Positions 40,995 to 50,066 of a stretch of DNA of 64,000 nucleotides are shown piece after piece. Numbering within the stretch: the stretch's first letter is position 1; each line of letters starts with the position of its first letter. The stretch lies in NCBI GenBank assembly GCA_047921455.1, contig JBLRWC010000006.1, positions 1 to 64,000 of the forward strand. Reading direction: 5' to 3'. A model generated the notes under the pieces. The model ran no database searches. It was not told the origin of the DNA and was given only the letters and a program-made list of their open reading frames with translations. A program made the translations under genes and the position numbers. The DNA comes from XN24 sp047921455 (lineage in GTDB: Bacteria > Pseudomonadota > Gammaproteobacteria > Steroidobacterales > XN24).

Positions 40995-41389
40995 CAGTGC
41001 AGCGCGCCCGGCCTCGCCAGCGTGAATGCGGCGATGGGCGCCTCGAAATGCTGACCGGCCTCGTCAACCATCTGGTAGGCGCCGCGCATCGAACCGACCG
41101 GCGTGGGGATGACGGCGCCGCTCGTGTAGCGAAAGCCCTCGCCCGGGCGGATCAACGGCTGCTCGCCGACGACGCCGGCGCCGCGCACCTCCTGTATGCC
41201 GCCGTTCGCGTCGGTAATGATCCAGTGTCGCGACAACAGGCGCGCGGGGATCTCGCCTTCGTTGCGGATGGTGATGCTGTAGGCGAAAGCGTACCGCCCC
41301 TGGTCGGGGTTGGATTGCTGATCCAGGTACGTGGTTTCTACCTCGATCCGGATCGGGGGTTGGGCCATTGGGCGCTCCGTGGGAGACAT
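40994..41389 (-). CDS. apaG: ApaG/CorD protein
   Basis: A 131-residue ApaG domain protein (single immunoglobulin-like beta domain). Signature segments are FAYSITIRNEGEIPARLLSRHWIITDANG near 34-62, GVVGEQPLIRPGEGFRYTSG and GSMRGAYQMVDEAGQHFEAPI. Role in bacteria is not fixed; it is associated with cobalt/magnesium resistance and Ap4A metabolism. A start at the second ATG (residue 8) is equally possible. Confidence 0.93.
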   Translation of the reverse strand: MSPTERPMAQPPIRIEVETTYLDQQSNPDQGRYAFAYSITIRNEGEIPARLLSRHWIITDANGGIQEVRGAGVVGEQPLIRPGEGFRYTSGAVIPTPVGSMRGAYQMVDEAGQHFEAPIAAFTLARPGALH

Positions 41390-41425
41390 CTCGCGGAAGC
41401 CCCGATTCTACACGACCCCCGGCAG

Positions 41426-41857
41426 CTACCTCGGCAGGCGCACAGCCAGCAGGTCGCAGGGGGCCGCGTGCAGCACGGCATCCTCGGTCTGGTTGACGAT
41501 CAGCGCCAGGCCGTGTCGCTCCCGGCTGCCGAGCACGACCAGGTCAGCGGGCCACTCGCGCGTCTTGCGCAGCAACTCGGTCTTGATCGTGCCCGCGATG
41601 ACCTGCTGTTCGACGTCCTCGAGGCCCGCCGCGGTCGCCAGTTCGGCCAGCCGGGTGCGGGCACCGGCCACCAGTTCTTCCTCGATGCTCACCGCCGGCA
41701 ACAAGGCTTCGCCCATCGGCTCCACCGGCACGTACTCGACCACGTGCATCAGGGTCAGCTGTGCGCCTGCCAGGCCAGCCATGGCCTTTGCCCGGGACAG
41801 CACCAGCTGGCTGTGCTCGTCGAGGTCCACCGCCGCAAGAATCCGCTGGTAATCCAT
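41426..41857 (-). CDS. Universal stress protein, UspA family
   Basis: A 143-residue single Usp domain. The N-terminus DYQRILAAVDLDEHSQLVLSRA and the C-terminal VLGSRERHGLALIVNQTEDAVLHAAPCDLLAVRL fit UspA-type proteins. The nucleotide loop G-2x-G-9x-G-S/T is degenerate (GSRERHG, then no GS/T pair), so it is probably the non-ATP-binding UspA/UspC type. It is an insertion in the otherwise standard rsmA-apaG-apaH order. Confidence 0.88.
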   Translation of the reverse strand: MDYQRILAAVDLDEHSQLVLSRAKAMAGLAGAQLTLMHVVEYVPVEPMGEALLPAVSIEEELVAGARTRLAELATAAGLEDVEQQVIAGTIKTELLRKTREWPADLVVLGSRERHGLALIVNQTEDAVLHAAPCDLLAVRLPR

Positions 41858-41898
41858 GTGCGTACTCCTTTGAGCTTACCCGCCAAGTATAGAGCGGT

Positions 41899-42675
41899 TC
41901 AGGCCGATTCGTCCGCCAGCCGGGCGAACATTTCCGGTGGCAGCATTTCCGCGCGGATACCGGGATCGCAACCCGCTGCCCGGATGGCGTCTTCGTCGAC
42001 CAGCCCGGCCAGGGCGTTACGCAAGGTCTTGCGCCGCTGCCCGAAGGCGTGGCGCACGACCGTGGCGAAACGCGCCGGGTCGCTGACCTTGAAGGGCGGC
42101 TCGGTCCAGGGCTCGAGCCGCACGATGGAGGACCAGACCTTGGGCGGCGGACGGAAGGCGCCGGGGCCGATGTCGAAGAGCCACTGGACCCGGCAGGCCG
42201 CCGCGAGCATCACTGTGAGGCGGCCGTAGGTGCGCGAACCCGGCGCGGCGACCATGCGCTGGACGACCTCTCGTTGCAGCATGAAATGCATATCCCGGAT
42301 GACGCTGGCCTGGGCGATGAAACGAAACAACAGGGGCGTCGAGACGTTGTACGGCAGGTTGCCGGCCAGGCGCAGGCGTTCTCCCGGCGCCGCCAGCTTC
42401 GCCAGGGGAAATTTCAAGGCGTCACCCTGGACGATGGTCAGCGCGTCGCCGGCCTCCGGCCGGGTCGCAAGCTGTGCGGCGAGATCCCGGTCCAGCTCGA
42501 TGACGGTGAGCCGGGCGCCGCGCGCCAGTAGCGGAAACGTGAGTGCGCCCGCGCCCGGCCCGATCTCGACCAGGCGCTCGCCGGGCGCCGGGTCGATCGC
42601 AGCGACAATGCGCTCGATGACCGCCGGATCATGCAGGAAATGTTGGCCGAAGCGCTTGCGCGGCCGATGATTCAT
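41899..42675 (-). CDS. rsmA: 16S rRNA (adenine1518/1519-N6)-dimethyltransferase
   Basis: A 258-residue KsgA. SAM-binding motif I is VEIGPGAGALTFPLL near 36-50; the catalytic motif IV is LAGNLPYNVSTPLL near 101-114. The N-terminus RKRFGQHFLHDPAVIERIV is diagnostic. It dimethylates two adjacent adenines in helix 45 of 16S rRNA during 30S maturation. The start overlaps the pdxA stop by four bases. Confidence 0.97.
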   Translation of the reverse strand: MNHRPRKRFGQHFLHDPAVIERIVAAIDPAPGERLVEIGPGAGALTFPLLARGARLTVIELDRDLAAQLATRPEAGDALTIVQGDALKFPLAKLAAPGERLRLAGNLPYNVSTPLLFRFIAQASVIRDMHFMLQREVVQRMVAAPGSRTYGRLTVMLAAACRVQWLFDIGPGAFRPPPKVWSSIVRLEPWTEPPFKVSDPARFATVVRHAFGQRRKTLRNALAGLVDEDAIRAAGCDPGIRAEMLPPEMFARLADESA

Positions 42676-43658
42676 GGCTGTCCGACGCGGCGGCCGGCGA
42701 TGTCCAGCGCAAGCTTGAGCGCGGCTACGAGGCTCCCGGAATCTGCTCGGCCGGTACCGGCAATGTCGAGCGCGGTGCCGTGATCGACCGAGGTCCGCAG
42801 CAGTGGCAGGCCGAGCGTGATGTTCACGGCGCGACCGAAGCCGGCATATTTCAGTACCGGCAGGCCCTGGTCGTGGTACATGGCGAGCACCGCGTCGCAG
42901 TGGGCCAGTCGATCCGGCGTGAACAGCGTATCGGCTGGCAGCGGGCCTTCCAGCTGTAGCCCCTCGGCACGCAGCGCGGCGAGCGCCGGCGCAATCACCC
43001 GGATTTCTTCGTCGCCGAGGTGTCCGCCTTCGCCGGCATGCGGATTGAGGCCTGCTACCAGGATGCGGGGATTGGCGATGCCGAAGCTGGTGCGTAACCC
43101 CTGGTGCAGCACGCGCAGCACCGTGTCCAGCTTTTCCCCGGTGATCGCCGCCGGCACTTTTGCCAACGGCAGGTGGGTGGTCGCCAGGGCCACGCGCAGC
43201 GTATTCGCGACGAGCAACATGACGGGCTCGCCACCCGCCAGCTCGGCCAGGAACTCGGTATGTCCGGAAAAGGGATGTCCCGCCGCGCTGATGATGGCCT
43301 TTTGCACCGGGGCGGTGACCATGCCGTCAAACTCACCAGCGAGGCAGCCGCGCGCTGCGCGACGCAACATGTCAAGCACCGCCGTCGCGTTGCGCGCATC
43401 GGGCACGCCCGGCTGGACCGGTGCCACCAGCGGAACGTCGATGACCTGCAGTTCGCCGGCGCGGTGGGCGCGTGGTGCGGTGACGGCGCGTGGCGTGACG
43501 GGCAGTTCGAGCCGCCGGGCGGTCGCCTGCAGATGCGCGAGCGGTCCGATAGTCACCAGGCGCGCCGGCCACGGCACGGCGGCGATCGCCAGGCAAAGTT
43601 CAGGCCCGATACCGGCGGGTTCGCCGGCGGTCAACGCAATGGCCGGCAAGGTCTTCAT
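42672..43658 (-). CDS. pdxA: 4-hydroxythreonine-4-phosphate dehydrogenase
   Basis: A 328-residue PdxA for pyridoxal phosphate synthesis. Family motifs are ALTAGEPAGIGPELCLAI at the N-terminus, HPFSGHTEFLAEL near 132, LNPHAGEGGHLGDEE near 205, and the substrate/metal region SVDHGTALDIAGTGRAD near 290. It sits between surA and rsmA as in most gammaproteobacteria. Confidence 0.96.
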   Translation of the reverse strand: MKTLPAIALTAGEPAGIGPELCLAIAAVPWPARLVTIGPLAHLQATARRLELPVTPRAVTAPRAHRAGELQVIDVPLVAPVQPGVPDARNATAVLDMLRRAARGCLAGEFDGMVTAPVQKAIISAAGHPFSGHTEFLAELAGGEPVMLLVANTLRVALATTHLPLAKVPAAITGEKLDTVLRVLHQGLRTSFGIANPRILVAGLNPHAGEGGHLGDEEIRVIAPALAALRAEGLQLEGPLPADTLFTPDRLAHCDAVLAMYHDQGLPVLKYAGFGRAVNITLGLPLLRTSVDHGTALDIAGTGRADSGSLVAALKLALDIAGRRVGQP

Positions 43659-43673
43659 TAGTGTTCGCCCGGC

Positions 43674-44996
43674 TCAGCTGCCGCGAATCTCGACCCACGC
43701 CTCGTCGCGCAGCTTTCGCAGCCACAGTTCGGTTTCCTGCTCCAGCTTGCTCGCGCGGATCGCTTCGATGGCCTGGCGGCGCCTGACTTCGTCGGTGGTA
43801 TCGCGTTCCTGGCGATCCTCCAGCTTGATGATGTGCCAGCCGAAACGCGACTTGAAAGGCTCGCTGATTTCACCCGGACTCAGCGCATCCAGGGTGGCGT
43901 CGAATTCCGGCACAAAATTGCCGGGCGGGTTCCAGCCCAGGTCGCCGCCGCGCGCGGCCGACCCCGGATCGTCGGATTCGAGCATCGCAATGTCGGCGAA
44001 AGAATCGCCGTTGATGACGCGCTCCCGGATGGTTACCAGCCGGCCCCGGGCAGTCTCATCGTCAACGATTTCGTTGGGAATAAGGAGGATGTGGCGGGCC
44101 TTGGTCTGCAGTTCAACGACCCGGTCGTCGCCGCCCCGCGTCTCGTTGACGCGAAAGATATGAAAACCGCTGCTGCTGCGCACCGGCGCGCTGATTTCGC
44201 CGGCCGAGAGGGACTGGATCACGTCGGCAAACTGCTGTGGCAGCTGCGCACCGCGGCGCCAGCCAAGTCGGCCACCGGACAGGGCTTGCTGTCCGGAGGA
44301 CTCGGCTACCGCAAGTTCGGCAAAGTCTTCACCCGCCTGCAGGCGCGCGTGGATAGCCGCGGCCCGTTCCTGTGCTTCGTTCATCTGCTGCGGCGAAGGG
44401 TCCTGCGGCAGCGCCAGCAGGATCTGCGAGATGTCGTAATCGACCTGGCTGCCGCGATTGGCTTCCTGTTGCTCGAGCCAGCGGCGAATTTCTCGATCGG
44501 AGACCTGGATGCGCGCCATGACGTCGCGTTGGCGGAGCGCTTCCATGGTCATTTCGCGCCGCAGCTGTTCGCGGAAAGCCGAGTAATTGATGCCGTCCGC
44601 GGCCAGGGCGACCGGCAGTTCGGACAGGCTGATTTCGTTTCGGATCGCTACCTGTTGCAGGGCGGCATTGAGTTGCTCGTCGCCGATGCGAACCCCAATT
44701 CTGTCGGCGCGCTGCATTTGTACTTGCTGGACTATGAGGTTTTCGAGGATCTGCTGCCGGATGACTTGCGGGGGCGGCATGCGCGTGCCCTGCTCGCGCA
44801 GCTGGCGGGTAATCATATCGACCTGGTGATCGAGTTCCGATTGCAGGACCACGCCGTCGTCGACCAGCGCCACGATCCGATCCAGCAGGGCGCCGGAATT
44901 CCCAGGAGTTTCGGCATGCAGTCCGCCCGAGTAACCCGGCAGGAGGCCGGCAAGAATCACCAGTAACAGGGGAATACGTTTTGAAAACAGTTGCAT
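43674..44996 (-). CDS. surA: Periplasmic chaperone and peptidyl-prolyl isomerase SurA
   Basis: A 440-residue outer-membrane protein chaperone. A signal peptide (SKRIPLLLVILAGLLPGYSGGLHA) is followed by the SurA N-domain (LLDRIVALVDDGVVLQSEL). Two parvulin domains follow: the first from YDISQILLALPQDPS near 170, the second from KARHILLIPNEIVDDETA near 280, ending FKSRFGWHIIKLEDRQ. The C-terminal helix completes the fold. The gene is immediately downstream of lptD, a main client. Confidence 0.96.
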   Translation of the reverse strand: MQLFSKRIPLLLVILAGLLPGYSGGLHAETPGNSGALLDRIVALVDDGVVLQSELDHQVDMITRQLREQGTRMPPPQVIRQQILENLIVQQVQMQRADRIGVRIGDEQLNAALQQVAIRNEISLSELPVALAADGINYSAFREQLRREMTMEALRQRDVMARIQVSDREIRRWLEQQEANRGSQVDYDISQILLALPQDPSPQQMNEAQERAAAIHARLQAGEDFAELAVAESSGQQALSGGRLGWRRGAQLPQQFADVIQSLSAGEISAPVRSSSGFHIFRVNETRGGDDRVVELQTKARHILLIPNEIVDDETARGRLVTIRERVINGDSFADIAMLESDDPGSAARGGDLGWNPPGNFVPEFDATLDALSPGEISEPFKSRFGWHIIKLEDRQERDTTDEVRRRQAIEAIRASKLEQETELWLRKLRDEAWVEIRGS

Positions 44997-45006
44997 AGCG
45001 GTTTAA

Positions 45007-47181
45007 TTAATCGTAGGCGGAATAACCTAGAATAGCACTTTCGAAGCGTGCCCTGCCGCCGCCGCCGCCGCCAAGGCCCTTGAATTCCAGCTGCAGGCGG
45101 ATGGAAGTGTCCGTGCTGCCGTCGCGCCGGCTGACCTGTTCAGCTGCCGAGAAACGTACGGCCCAGCAGCAACTTTCATATTGCACCCCGAGTAATTGAT
45201 CCACTGTGGCCTTGTCACGCAGGGAATACTCCATGGCGCTGACGAAACTCCAACGGCGGGAAAGCGGCCAGCCGACGGAAAAAGTGACGTCTTCGAGCAA
45301 CTCAGGCCGATAGCGATAGGAAAAGTTCACCACCTTGTCCGGGGCCGGCTGGTACTGGATACGGTACTGCGCCAGGCGCGTCTCGCTGGCGCTGCTGTCC
45401 CACTGGTACCCGATGTCGGCATTCCAGTTCTTGAAAAGACCGAGCCCCAGTTCGACGACGATCGGGGAGCTGTCTGCCGTTTCCGGACTCGTTCCCGGGA
45501 ACGTCACTTCCGGATCTTCGAAAAACCAGGCCTTGCCGATCGAGGCGGTCAGAAACTCGCGGCCTGACGCGGTCTCCAGCAGCCGGCTGGTCACGCCGAC
45601 GCTCAGCTGGTTCGTGTCGCCCAGCCGATCCACCCCGAGAAATCGATTGGGCCTGAATAACTGGACGTAATTGAAGTCGGGCTGCGCGCTGTCAAACAAC
45701 GGCAAGGACTCCTGGTCGCGATACGGAATGAAGGCGTACAGGGCACGCGGCTCGAGCGTCTGGAGGAAGCGGCCGCCGGCAAAGCCGCGGTCGAAGCGCA
45801 GGCCAGAGTCCACGCTGAGGATCGGCGCCGCGTAGCCGGGCGAGGTGTCTTGTCCGGGCAACTGATCGGTGAGTTGGTACTGCACCATGCGCAGCCGCGC
45901 GCTCGGCGTGATGAAATACCCGGGACCCTCGAGCGGCAGGCTGACGCCGGGCTCCAGTACGGCGCGCCCGCCTTGCGCCCCGACATCCCTGGTGAACCCC
46001 GCGGCCTCGGTAGTCAACCGCCAGTCGAGGCCGAGCGGGCCGCCTGGCCACAGCGCGTTGGCCATGACTTGCGGCACCCGCGCATAGGGCCGTTCATCCT
46101 CCGGGATATCCAAATCGAGGGTGCGAAAGTTCTGCAGCCGCGCCGAGACGCGCCAGACATCGCCCGCGTAGTCCGCCTGCAGTCGACGCTCGAGGTGGGT
46201 ACGACTGGTGACCTGTGGACTGCGACCGAGGTCCTGGAAGTAATCCGTGTCGGAGACGTCTTCGAGATCGGCCGTGATGCGCCAGCCGTTTTCGAGTCGC
46301 GTCACGTGGCTGAGGCTGGCCCAGGTGCGCGAGTCGTTGTCCGGCCGCAGGCTGTCCCGGTACAGGTGGTTCAGCGACAGGGTACCGGCGCTCCGCTGGG
46401 TCAGGTAGCGGAAATCGTTATCCAGCCGCACGCCGCGGCGTGACAGGAAGGTCGGCGTCACCATCAGGTCGTAGTTTGGCGCAAGATTGAAGTAGTAGGG
46501 CAGGGCGAATTCGAAGCCGCTGCGTGTGGACTGGCCGAATTCCGGCACCAGGAAGCCGGATTTGCGGCGGTCCGACAGGGGAAAAGAAAGATAGGGCCAG
46601 TAGATGATCGGCACGTCGAAAAAACGCAGCGAGACGTTGTTCGCCGTGCCGATCTCACGCTCCGTATCGAGTCGCAGGCTGTCGATCCGCAGCAGCCAGT
46701 CCGGGTCATCACCCGGACATGTCGTGTAAGTGACCCCGTCCATGTTTATCCGTCCGGTGTCGCGCACCTTGATGCGCTCGGCGCCGCCGGTGGCGGGTTG
46801 CGAGGGCAGGCGGTAACGATTGCCGGTGAGTACGGCGGTGCCTTCGGCAGGGCGAAACTCCAGTGAATCGGCGTCCACTTCAAAGCCGGGCTGGATGAAG
46901 CGCGCGCCCTGGATCGCCATGACGCGTCCGGCCTCGCGGTCCCAGGTAGCGCCATCGGTCTCCAGTCGCTGGGCCCCACGTTGCAGCACGACGCGGCCGG
47001 AAAACTCTGAATCGCCGTCGGCAGTGAGGTCAGCGTGGTCGGCGGATATTTCGATGCGCCCGCTATCGTCGATCGGGCCGAAATCGATTTCCTCGGGCAC
47101 CGGGCACACCGAGGACGCGCGCACGGTGCTACTCATGCCGAGCATGACCAAGGTGATCGACAGCAAGAGAAGACGCATCAT
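45007..47181 (-). CDS. lptD: LPS-assembly outer membrane protein LptD
   Basis: A 724-residue outer-membrane LPS translocon. It has a signal peptide (MMRLLLLSITLVMLGMSSTVRA), a periplasmic beta-jellyroll of the OstA type (GRIEISADHADLTADGDSEF, SGRVVLQRGAQRLETDGATW), then a beta-barrel ending in an aromatic/hydrophobic strand. Cysteines occur at the N-terminal SSVCPVPEE, in YTTCPGDDPDW, and as the late pair ESCCWAVRF, matching the four cysteines of E. coli LptD that form two disulfides. Two adjacent ATGs exist at 47181 and 47178. It is divergent from murU with an 88-base gap. Confidence 0.96.
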   Translation of the reverse strand: MMRLLLLSITLVMLGMSSTVRASSVCPVPEEIDFGPIDDSGRIEISADHADLTADGDSEFSGRVVLQRGAQRLETDGATWDREAGRVMAIQGARFIQPGFEVDADSLEFRPAEGTAVLTGNRYRLPSQPATGGAERIKVRDTGRINMDGVTYTTCPGDDPDWLLRIDSLRLDTEREIGTANNVSLRFFDVPIIYWPYLSFPLSDRRKSGFLVPEFGQSTRSGFEFALPYYFNLAPNYDLMVTPTFLSRRGVRLDNDFRYLTQRSAGTLSLNHLYRDSLRPDNDSRTWASLSHVTRLENGWRITADLEDVSDTDYFQDLGRSPQVTSRTHLERRLQADYAGDVWRVSARLQNFRTLDLDIPEDERPYARVPQVMANALWPGGPLGLDWRLTTEAAGFTRDVGAQGGRAVLEPGVSLPLEGPGYFITPSARLRMVQYQLTDQLPGQDTSPGYAAPILSVDSGLRFDRGFAGGRFLQTLEPRALYAFIPYRDQESLPLFDSAQPDFNYVQLFRPNRFLGVDRLGDTNQLSVGVTSRLLETASGREFLTASIGKAWFFEDPEVTFPGTSPETADSSPIVVELGLGLFKNWNADIGYQWDSSASETRLAQYRIQYQPAPDKVVNFSYRYRPELLEDVTFSVGWPLSRRWSFVSAMEYSLRDKATVDQLLGVQYESCCWAVRFSAAEQVSRRDGSTDTSIRLQLEFKGLGGGGGGRARFESAILGYSAYD

Positions 47182-47269
47182 CGAGCGTCCCGGTTCAAAT
47201 TGGCTAACATGGCATACTTTGAAACTGCCGTTCAATCGCCGCCGGGGGGCGGCGCGCGAGGAAAACATT

Positions 47270-47935
47270 GTGAAAGCGATGGTGCTGGCGGCGGGCCGCG
47301 GCGAACGCATGCGTCCCCTGACCGACAGTCTCCCGAAGCCGCTGCTGCCGGTCGCCGGCGAACCGCTGGTCGCCCACCACCTGCGCGCGCTCGCCGCGGC
47401 GGGATGCCGCGAAGTCGTCATGAACTGCTCGTGGCTGGGCGAGTTGCTGCAGGCAACGCTCGGTGACGGCAGCCGGTGGGGTGTTTCCATCCAGTACTCC
47501 CCCGAACCCTGGCCACCGCTCGAGACCGGCGGCGGTATCCTCCAGGCGCTGCCCCTGCTCGGGCCGGCGCCGTTTCTGCTGCTCAACGGCGACGTCTGGT
47601 GCGACCTCTCGCCGGCCGCGCTGGAACTCCCGCCGGGCATGCTGGGACATCTCGTGCTGGTGCCGAATCCTGATCACCATCCCGCGGGTGACTTCGGCCT
47701 GGCGCAGGGGCGCATCGATGCCGATGCCGTGACGCGCTACACCTACGGCGGCATGGCGATCCTGGATCCCGGCTTGTTTGCGGCTTGTCGTCCCGGTCGT
47801 TTCCCGTTGGCGCCACTGCTGGTTGCGGCGGCACGGCAAGGCAGGCTCAGTGGGGTTTTGCATGGCGGTGGCTGGATGGATATCGGTACGCCCGAGCGGC
47901 TCTACGCGCTGCGGGAGAGGCTCGGAGAAGCCTGA
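47270..47935 (+). CDS. murU: N-acetylmuramate alpha-1-phosphate uridylyltransferase
   Basis: A 221-residue nucleotidyltransferase of the MurU branch (cell-wall recycling that bypasses fosfomycin-sensitive synthesis). The N-terminal motif is VLAAGRGERMRPLTDSLPKP; LLNGDVWCDL near residue 108 binds metal; GGWMDIGTPERLYAL closes the protein. The GTG at 47270 follows GAGGA. In pseudomonads and many relatives murU follows amgK (anomeric sugar kinase) next to lptD. Here amgK is absent. The 3' end overlaps that of lipB by 34 bases. Confidence 0.9.
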   Translation: MKAMVLAAGRGERMRPLTDSLPKPLLPVAGEPLVAHHLRALAAAGCREVVMNCSWLGELLQATLGDGSRWGVSIQYSPEPWPPLETGGGILQALPLLGPAPFLLLNGDVWCDLSPAALELPPGMLGHLVLVPNPDHHPAGDFGLAQGRIDADAVTRYTYGGMAILDPGLFAACRPGRFPLAPLLVAAARQGRLSGVLHGGGWMDIGTPERLYALRERLGEA

Positions 47936-48543
47936 GCCAGTTCGTCCCGCAGCGTAGCCTCCAGGTCCGTGACCACACGCTCGAGATCGTGGTTGACGCC
48001 GAGGTCGGCGAGCTGGGTGACCGCCAGGCCCTGGAAGCCGCAGGGATTGATTCTCTGGAAGGGCTCGAGGTCCATGGCGACGTTGAGCGCCAGGCCGTGA
48101 TAGCTGCAATTGCGCCGGATCCGGAGGCCGATGCTCGCCAGCTTGGCGCCGTCCACGTAAACGCCGGGTGCATCGCGATTACCCACCGCCTTGATGCCGT
48201 AGGCGGCGACACAGCAAATCACGGCGCGCTCCAGCGCGCACACCAGTTCGCGCACGCCGAGGCCGGCGCGGTCGAGGTCGAGCAGGGGGTATACGACCAG
48301 CTGGCCCGGGCCGTGATAAGTCACCTGGCCGCCGCGATCCACCTGCACGACGGGAATGTCGCCCGGGGCGAGCAAGTGTTCCCGACGCCCGTTGAGACCG
48401 AGCGTGAAGACCGGTGGATGCTCCAGGAACCAGACTTCGTCCGCCTGCTCGGCAGTGCGCGCTTCGGTGAACGCCTGCATTTTTCGCCAGGTCGGTTCAT
48501 ATTCGACGCGGCCGAGGTGCCGGTTGACGGGCGGCGTCGTCAC
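47902..48543 (-). CDS. lipB: Octanoyl-[acyl carrier protein]:protein octanoyltransferase
   Basis: A 213-residue LipB, which transfers octanoate to lipoyl domains. The motif GGQVTYHGPGQLVVYPLLDL is near 67-86, the catalytic Cys in INPCGFQGLAVTQL near 168, and the lysine in VYVDGAKLASIGLRIRR near 130-145. The start is the GTG at 48543 overlapping the ybeD stop (GTGA). It is the last gene of the elongasome operon. Confidence 0.95.
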   Translation of the reverse strand: MTTPPVNRHLGRVEYEPTWRKMQAFTEARTAEQADEVWFLEHPPVFTLGLNGRREHLLAPGDIPVVQVDRGGQVTYHGPGQLVVYPLLDLDRAGLGVRELVCALERAVICCVAAYGIKAVGNRDAPGVYVDGAKLASIGLRIRRNCSYHGLALNVAMDLEPFQRINPCGFQGLAVTQLADLGVNHDLERVVTDLEATLRDELAQASPSLSRSA

Positions 48544-48800
48544 AGCACCATCAGCACTTGGTCGTGCGCCGACAGCGCGGTGTAGATGGCGTCGAGCTGG
48601 GCCTGGCTTTGGGCATGCACGACCAGCGTCAAGGCGACGAAATTCCCGTCGCGGCTGTCGCGTTCGCGGACCTGCGTCGCAGCGATCGTGCCGGTATGCG
48701 GCTCGACCAGTGACAGCACTGTTTCCCTGAACCCGGTCGTTTTGCGCCCCATGATCTTGAGCGGAAACTCGCACGGAAACTCGAGCAGCTCCGCACTCAT
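48540..48800 (-). CDS. DUF493 (YbeD) family protein
   Basis: An 86-residue ferredoxin-fold protein of the YbeD/DUF493 family, typically encoded between dacA and lipB. It has the family start LLEFPCEFPLKIMGRKT and ends LDAIYTALSAHDQVLMVL. A regulatory ACT-like role in lipoate metabolism has been proposed. Four-base overlaps on both sides (dacA ATGA, lipB GTGA). Confidence 0.93.
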   Translation of the reverse strand: MSAELLEFPCEFPLKIMGRKTTGFRETVLSLVEPHTGTIAATQVRERDSRDGNFVALTLVVHAQSQAQLDAIYTALSAHDQVLMVL

Positions 48801-49954
48801 TCGAACCACAGCAGGACGGAGTGCAGCGCGCGCCGCACGAAGCCCCCTTCCGGCGAGGTCACCAGCGGATACAGGCTGCGGTCCGTAACAGCTTCTTCTC
48901 CGAGGCTGATCCGCAGACGGCCGACTTCGTGATCGGTCGTCACCGGGGCCACCAGTGGCGTCTGCAGTTCCAGCGAGGCCTGCAGGCTGTCGTAACGGCC
49001 GCGCGGCACGGTAACCCACAGGTCCTCCTTGAGGCCGAGCCCAAGTTCATCCAGCTCGCCTTTCCAAAGGCGGGCGGCCGTGACCTGCTCACCCGCGGCG
49101 TACACGCGGTGACTTTCGTAGAAACGGAATCCCCAGTTCAGGAGGGCCTGGGTCGCATCGGCCCGCGCTTTCGCACTGCTTGTGCCGAGCAGAACCGAGA
49201 CCAGGCGCATGCCGTCACGTTGCGCCGACGACACCAGGCAATACCCGGCAGCATTGGTCATACCGGTCTTCATGCCGTCGACCGTGGGGTCCCGCCACAA
49301 CATCTGGTTGCGATTGCGCTGGGTAATATTGTTGAAGGTGAACTCGCGTTCCGAGTAGAACTGGTAAAACTCCGGGTATTCGCGAATGATCGCGCTGGCC
49401 AGCAGGGCGATGTCGCGCGCCGAACTGTAATGATCCTCGACCGGCAGGCCGGTTGCGTTACGGAAATTCGTGTTCACCATGCCTAGCCGCCGACCGTACT
49501 CGGTCATGAGCTCCGCAAAGGCGGCCTCGCTGCCGGCGGTATGCTCCGCCAGCGCCACCGAGGCGTCATTGCCCGACTGAATGATCATCCCGCGGATCAG
49601 GTCTTCGACACTGACGCGCGTGCCGACCTCGATAAAACTGCGCGAACCGCCGGTACGCCAGGCGCGCTCGCTGACGGTGACCAGGTCGTCGAGCGCCATC
49701 TGGCCCTTGCGCAGCTCACTGAAAACCGCGTAAGCGGTCATCAGCTTGGTGATGCTGGCCGGATCCATGCGCTCGTCGGCGTTGTGTTCAGCCAGTACTT
49801 TGCCGGAGTTGTGATCGACGAGAATATAGCCGCGCGCGGCAACGGCCGGGGCGGCCGGCATGGGCGGCAAAGCGGTAGCCGGTTGCTGGGCGCCGGCGGG
49901 CGGGGTCGCTGCAAGGAGCATAAAGGCGAGGCAGAGAGGGAATATTAAGCGCAT
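48797..49954 (-). CDS. dacA: D-alanyl-D-alanine carboxypeptidase (PBP5/6 type)
   Basis: A 385-residue low-molecular-weight penicillin-binding protein. Signal peptide at 1-22 (LAFMLLAATPPAGA). Active-site motifs are SITK near 67, SGN near 128 (MIIQSGNDAS) and KTG near 228 (DGMKTGMTNAAG). The C-terminal PBP5-like beta domain is followed by an amphipathic tail (FVRRALHSVLLWFE) that would anchor it to the outer leaflet of the inner membrane. It trims pentapeptides. The 112 bases upstream separate it from rlpA and could hold its own promoter, although none is obvious. Confidence 0.96.
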   Translation of the reverse strand: MRLIFPLCLAFMLLAATPPAGAQQPATALPPMPAAPAVAARGYILVDHNSGKVLAEHNADERMDPASITKLMTAYAVFSELRKGQMALDDLVTVSERAWRTGGSRSFIEVGTRVSVEDLIRGMIIQSGNDASVALAEHTAGSEAAFAELMTEYGRRLGMVNTNFRNATGLPVEDHYSSARDIALLASAIIREYPEFYQFYSEREFTFNNITQRNRNQMLWRDPTVDGMKTGMTNAAGYCLVSSAQRDGMRLVSVLLGTSSAKARADATQALLNWGFRFYESHRVYAAGEQVTAARLWKGELDELGLGLKEDLWVTVPRGRYDSLQASLELQTPLVAPVTTDHEVGRLRISLGEEAVTDRSLYPLVTSPEGGFVRRALHSVLLWFE

Positions 49955-50066
49955 GGTTTCCTGGCGCGGCGCATGGCCGGTGAAACGTGGGATGGAATTA
50001 GTCCGGAATGTTACACGCTCGGTTCCCGACGATGTAGCCGCGGGCCATTGCAGCCGCCGGACTGGC

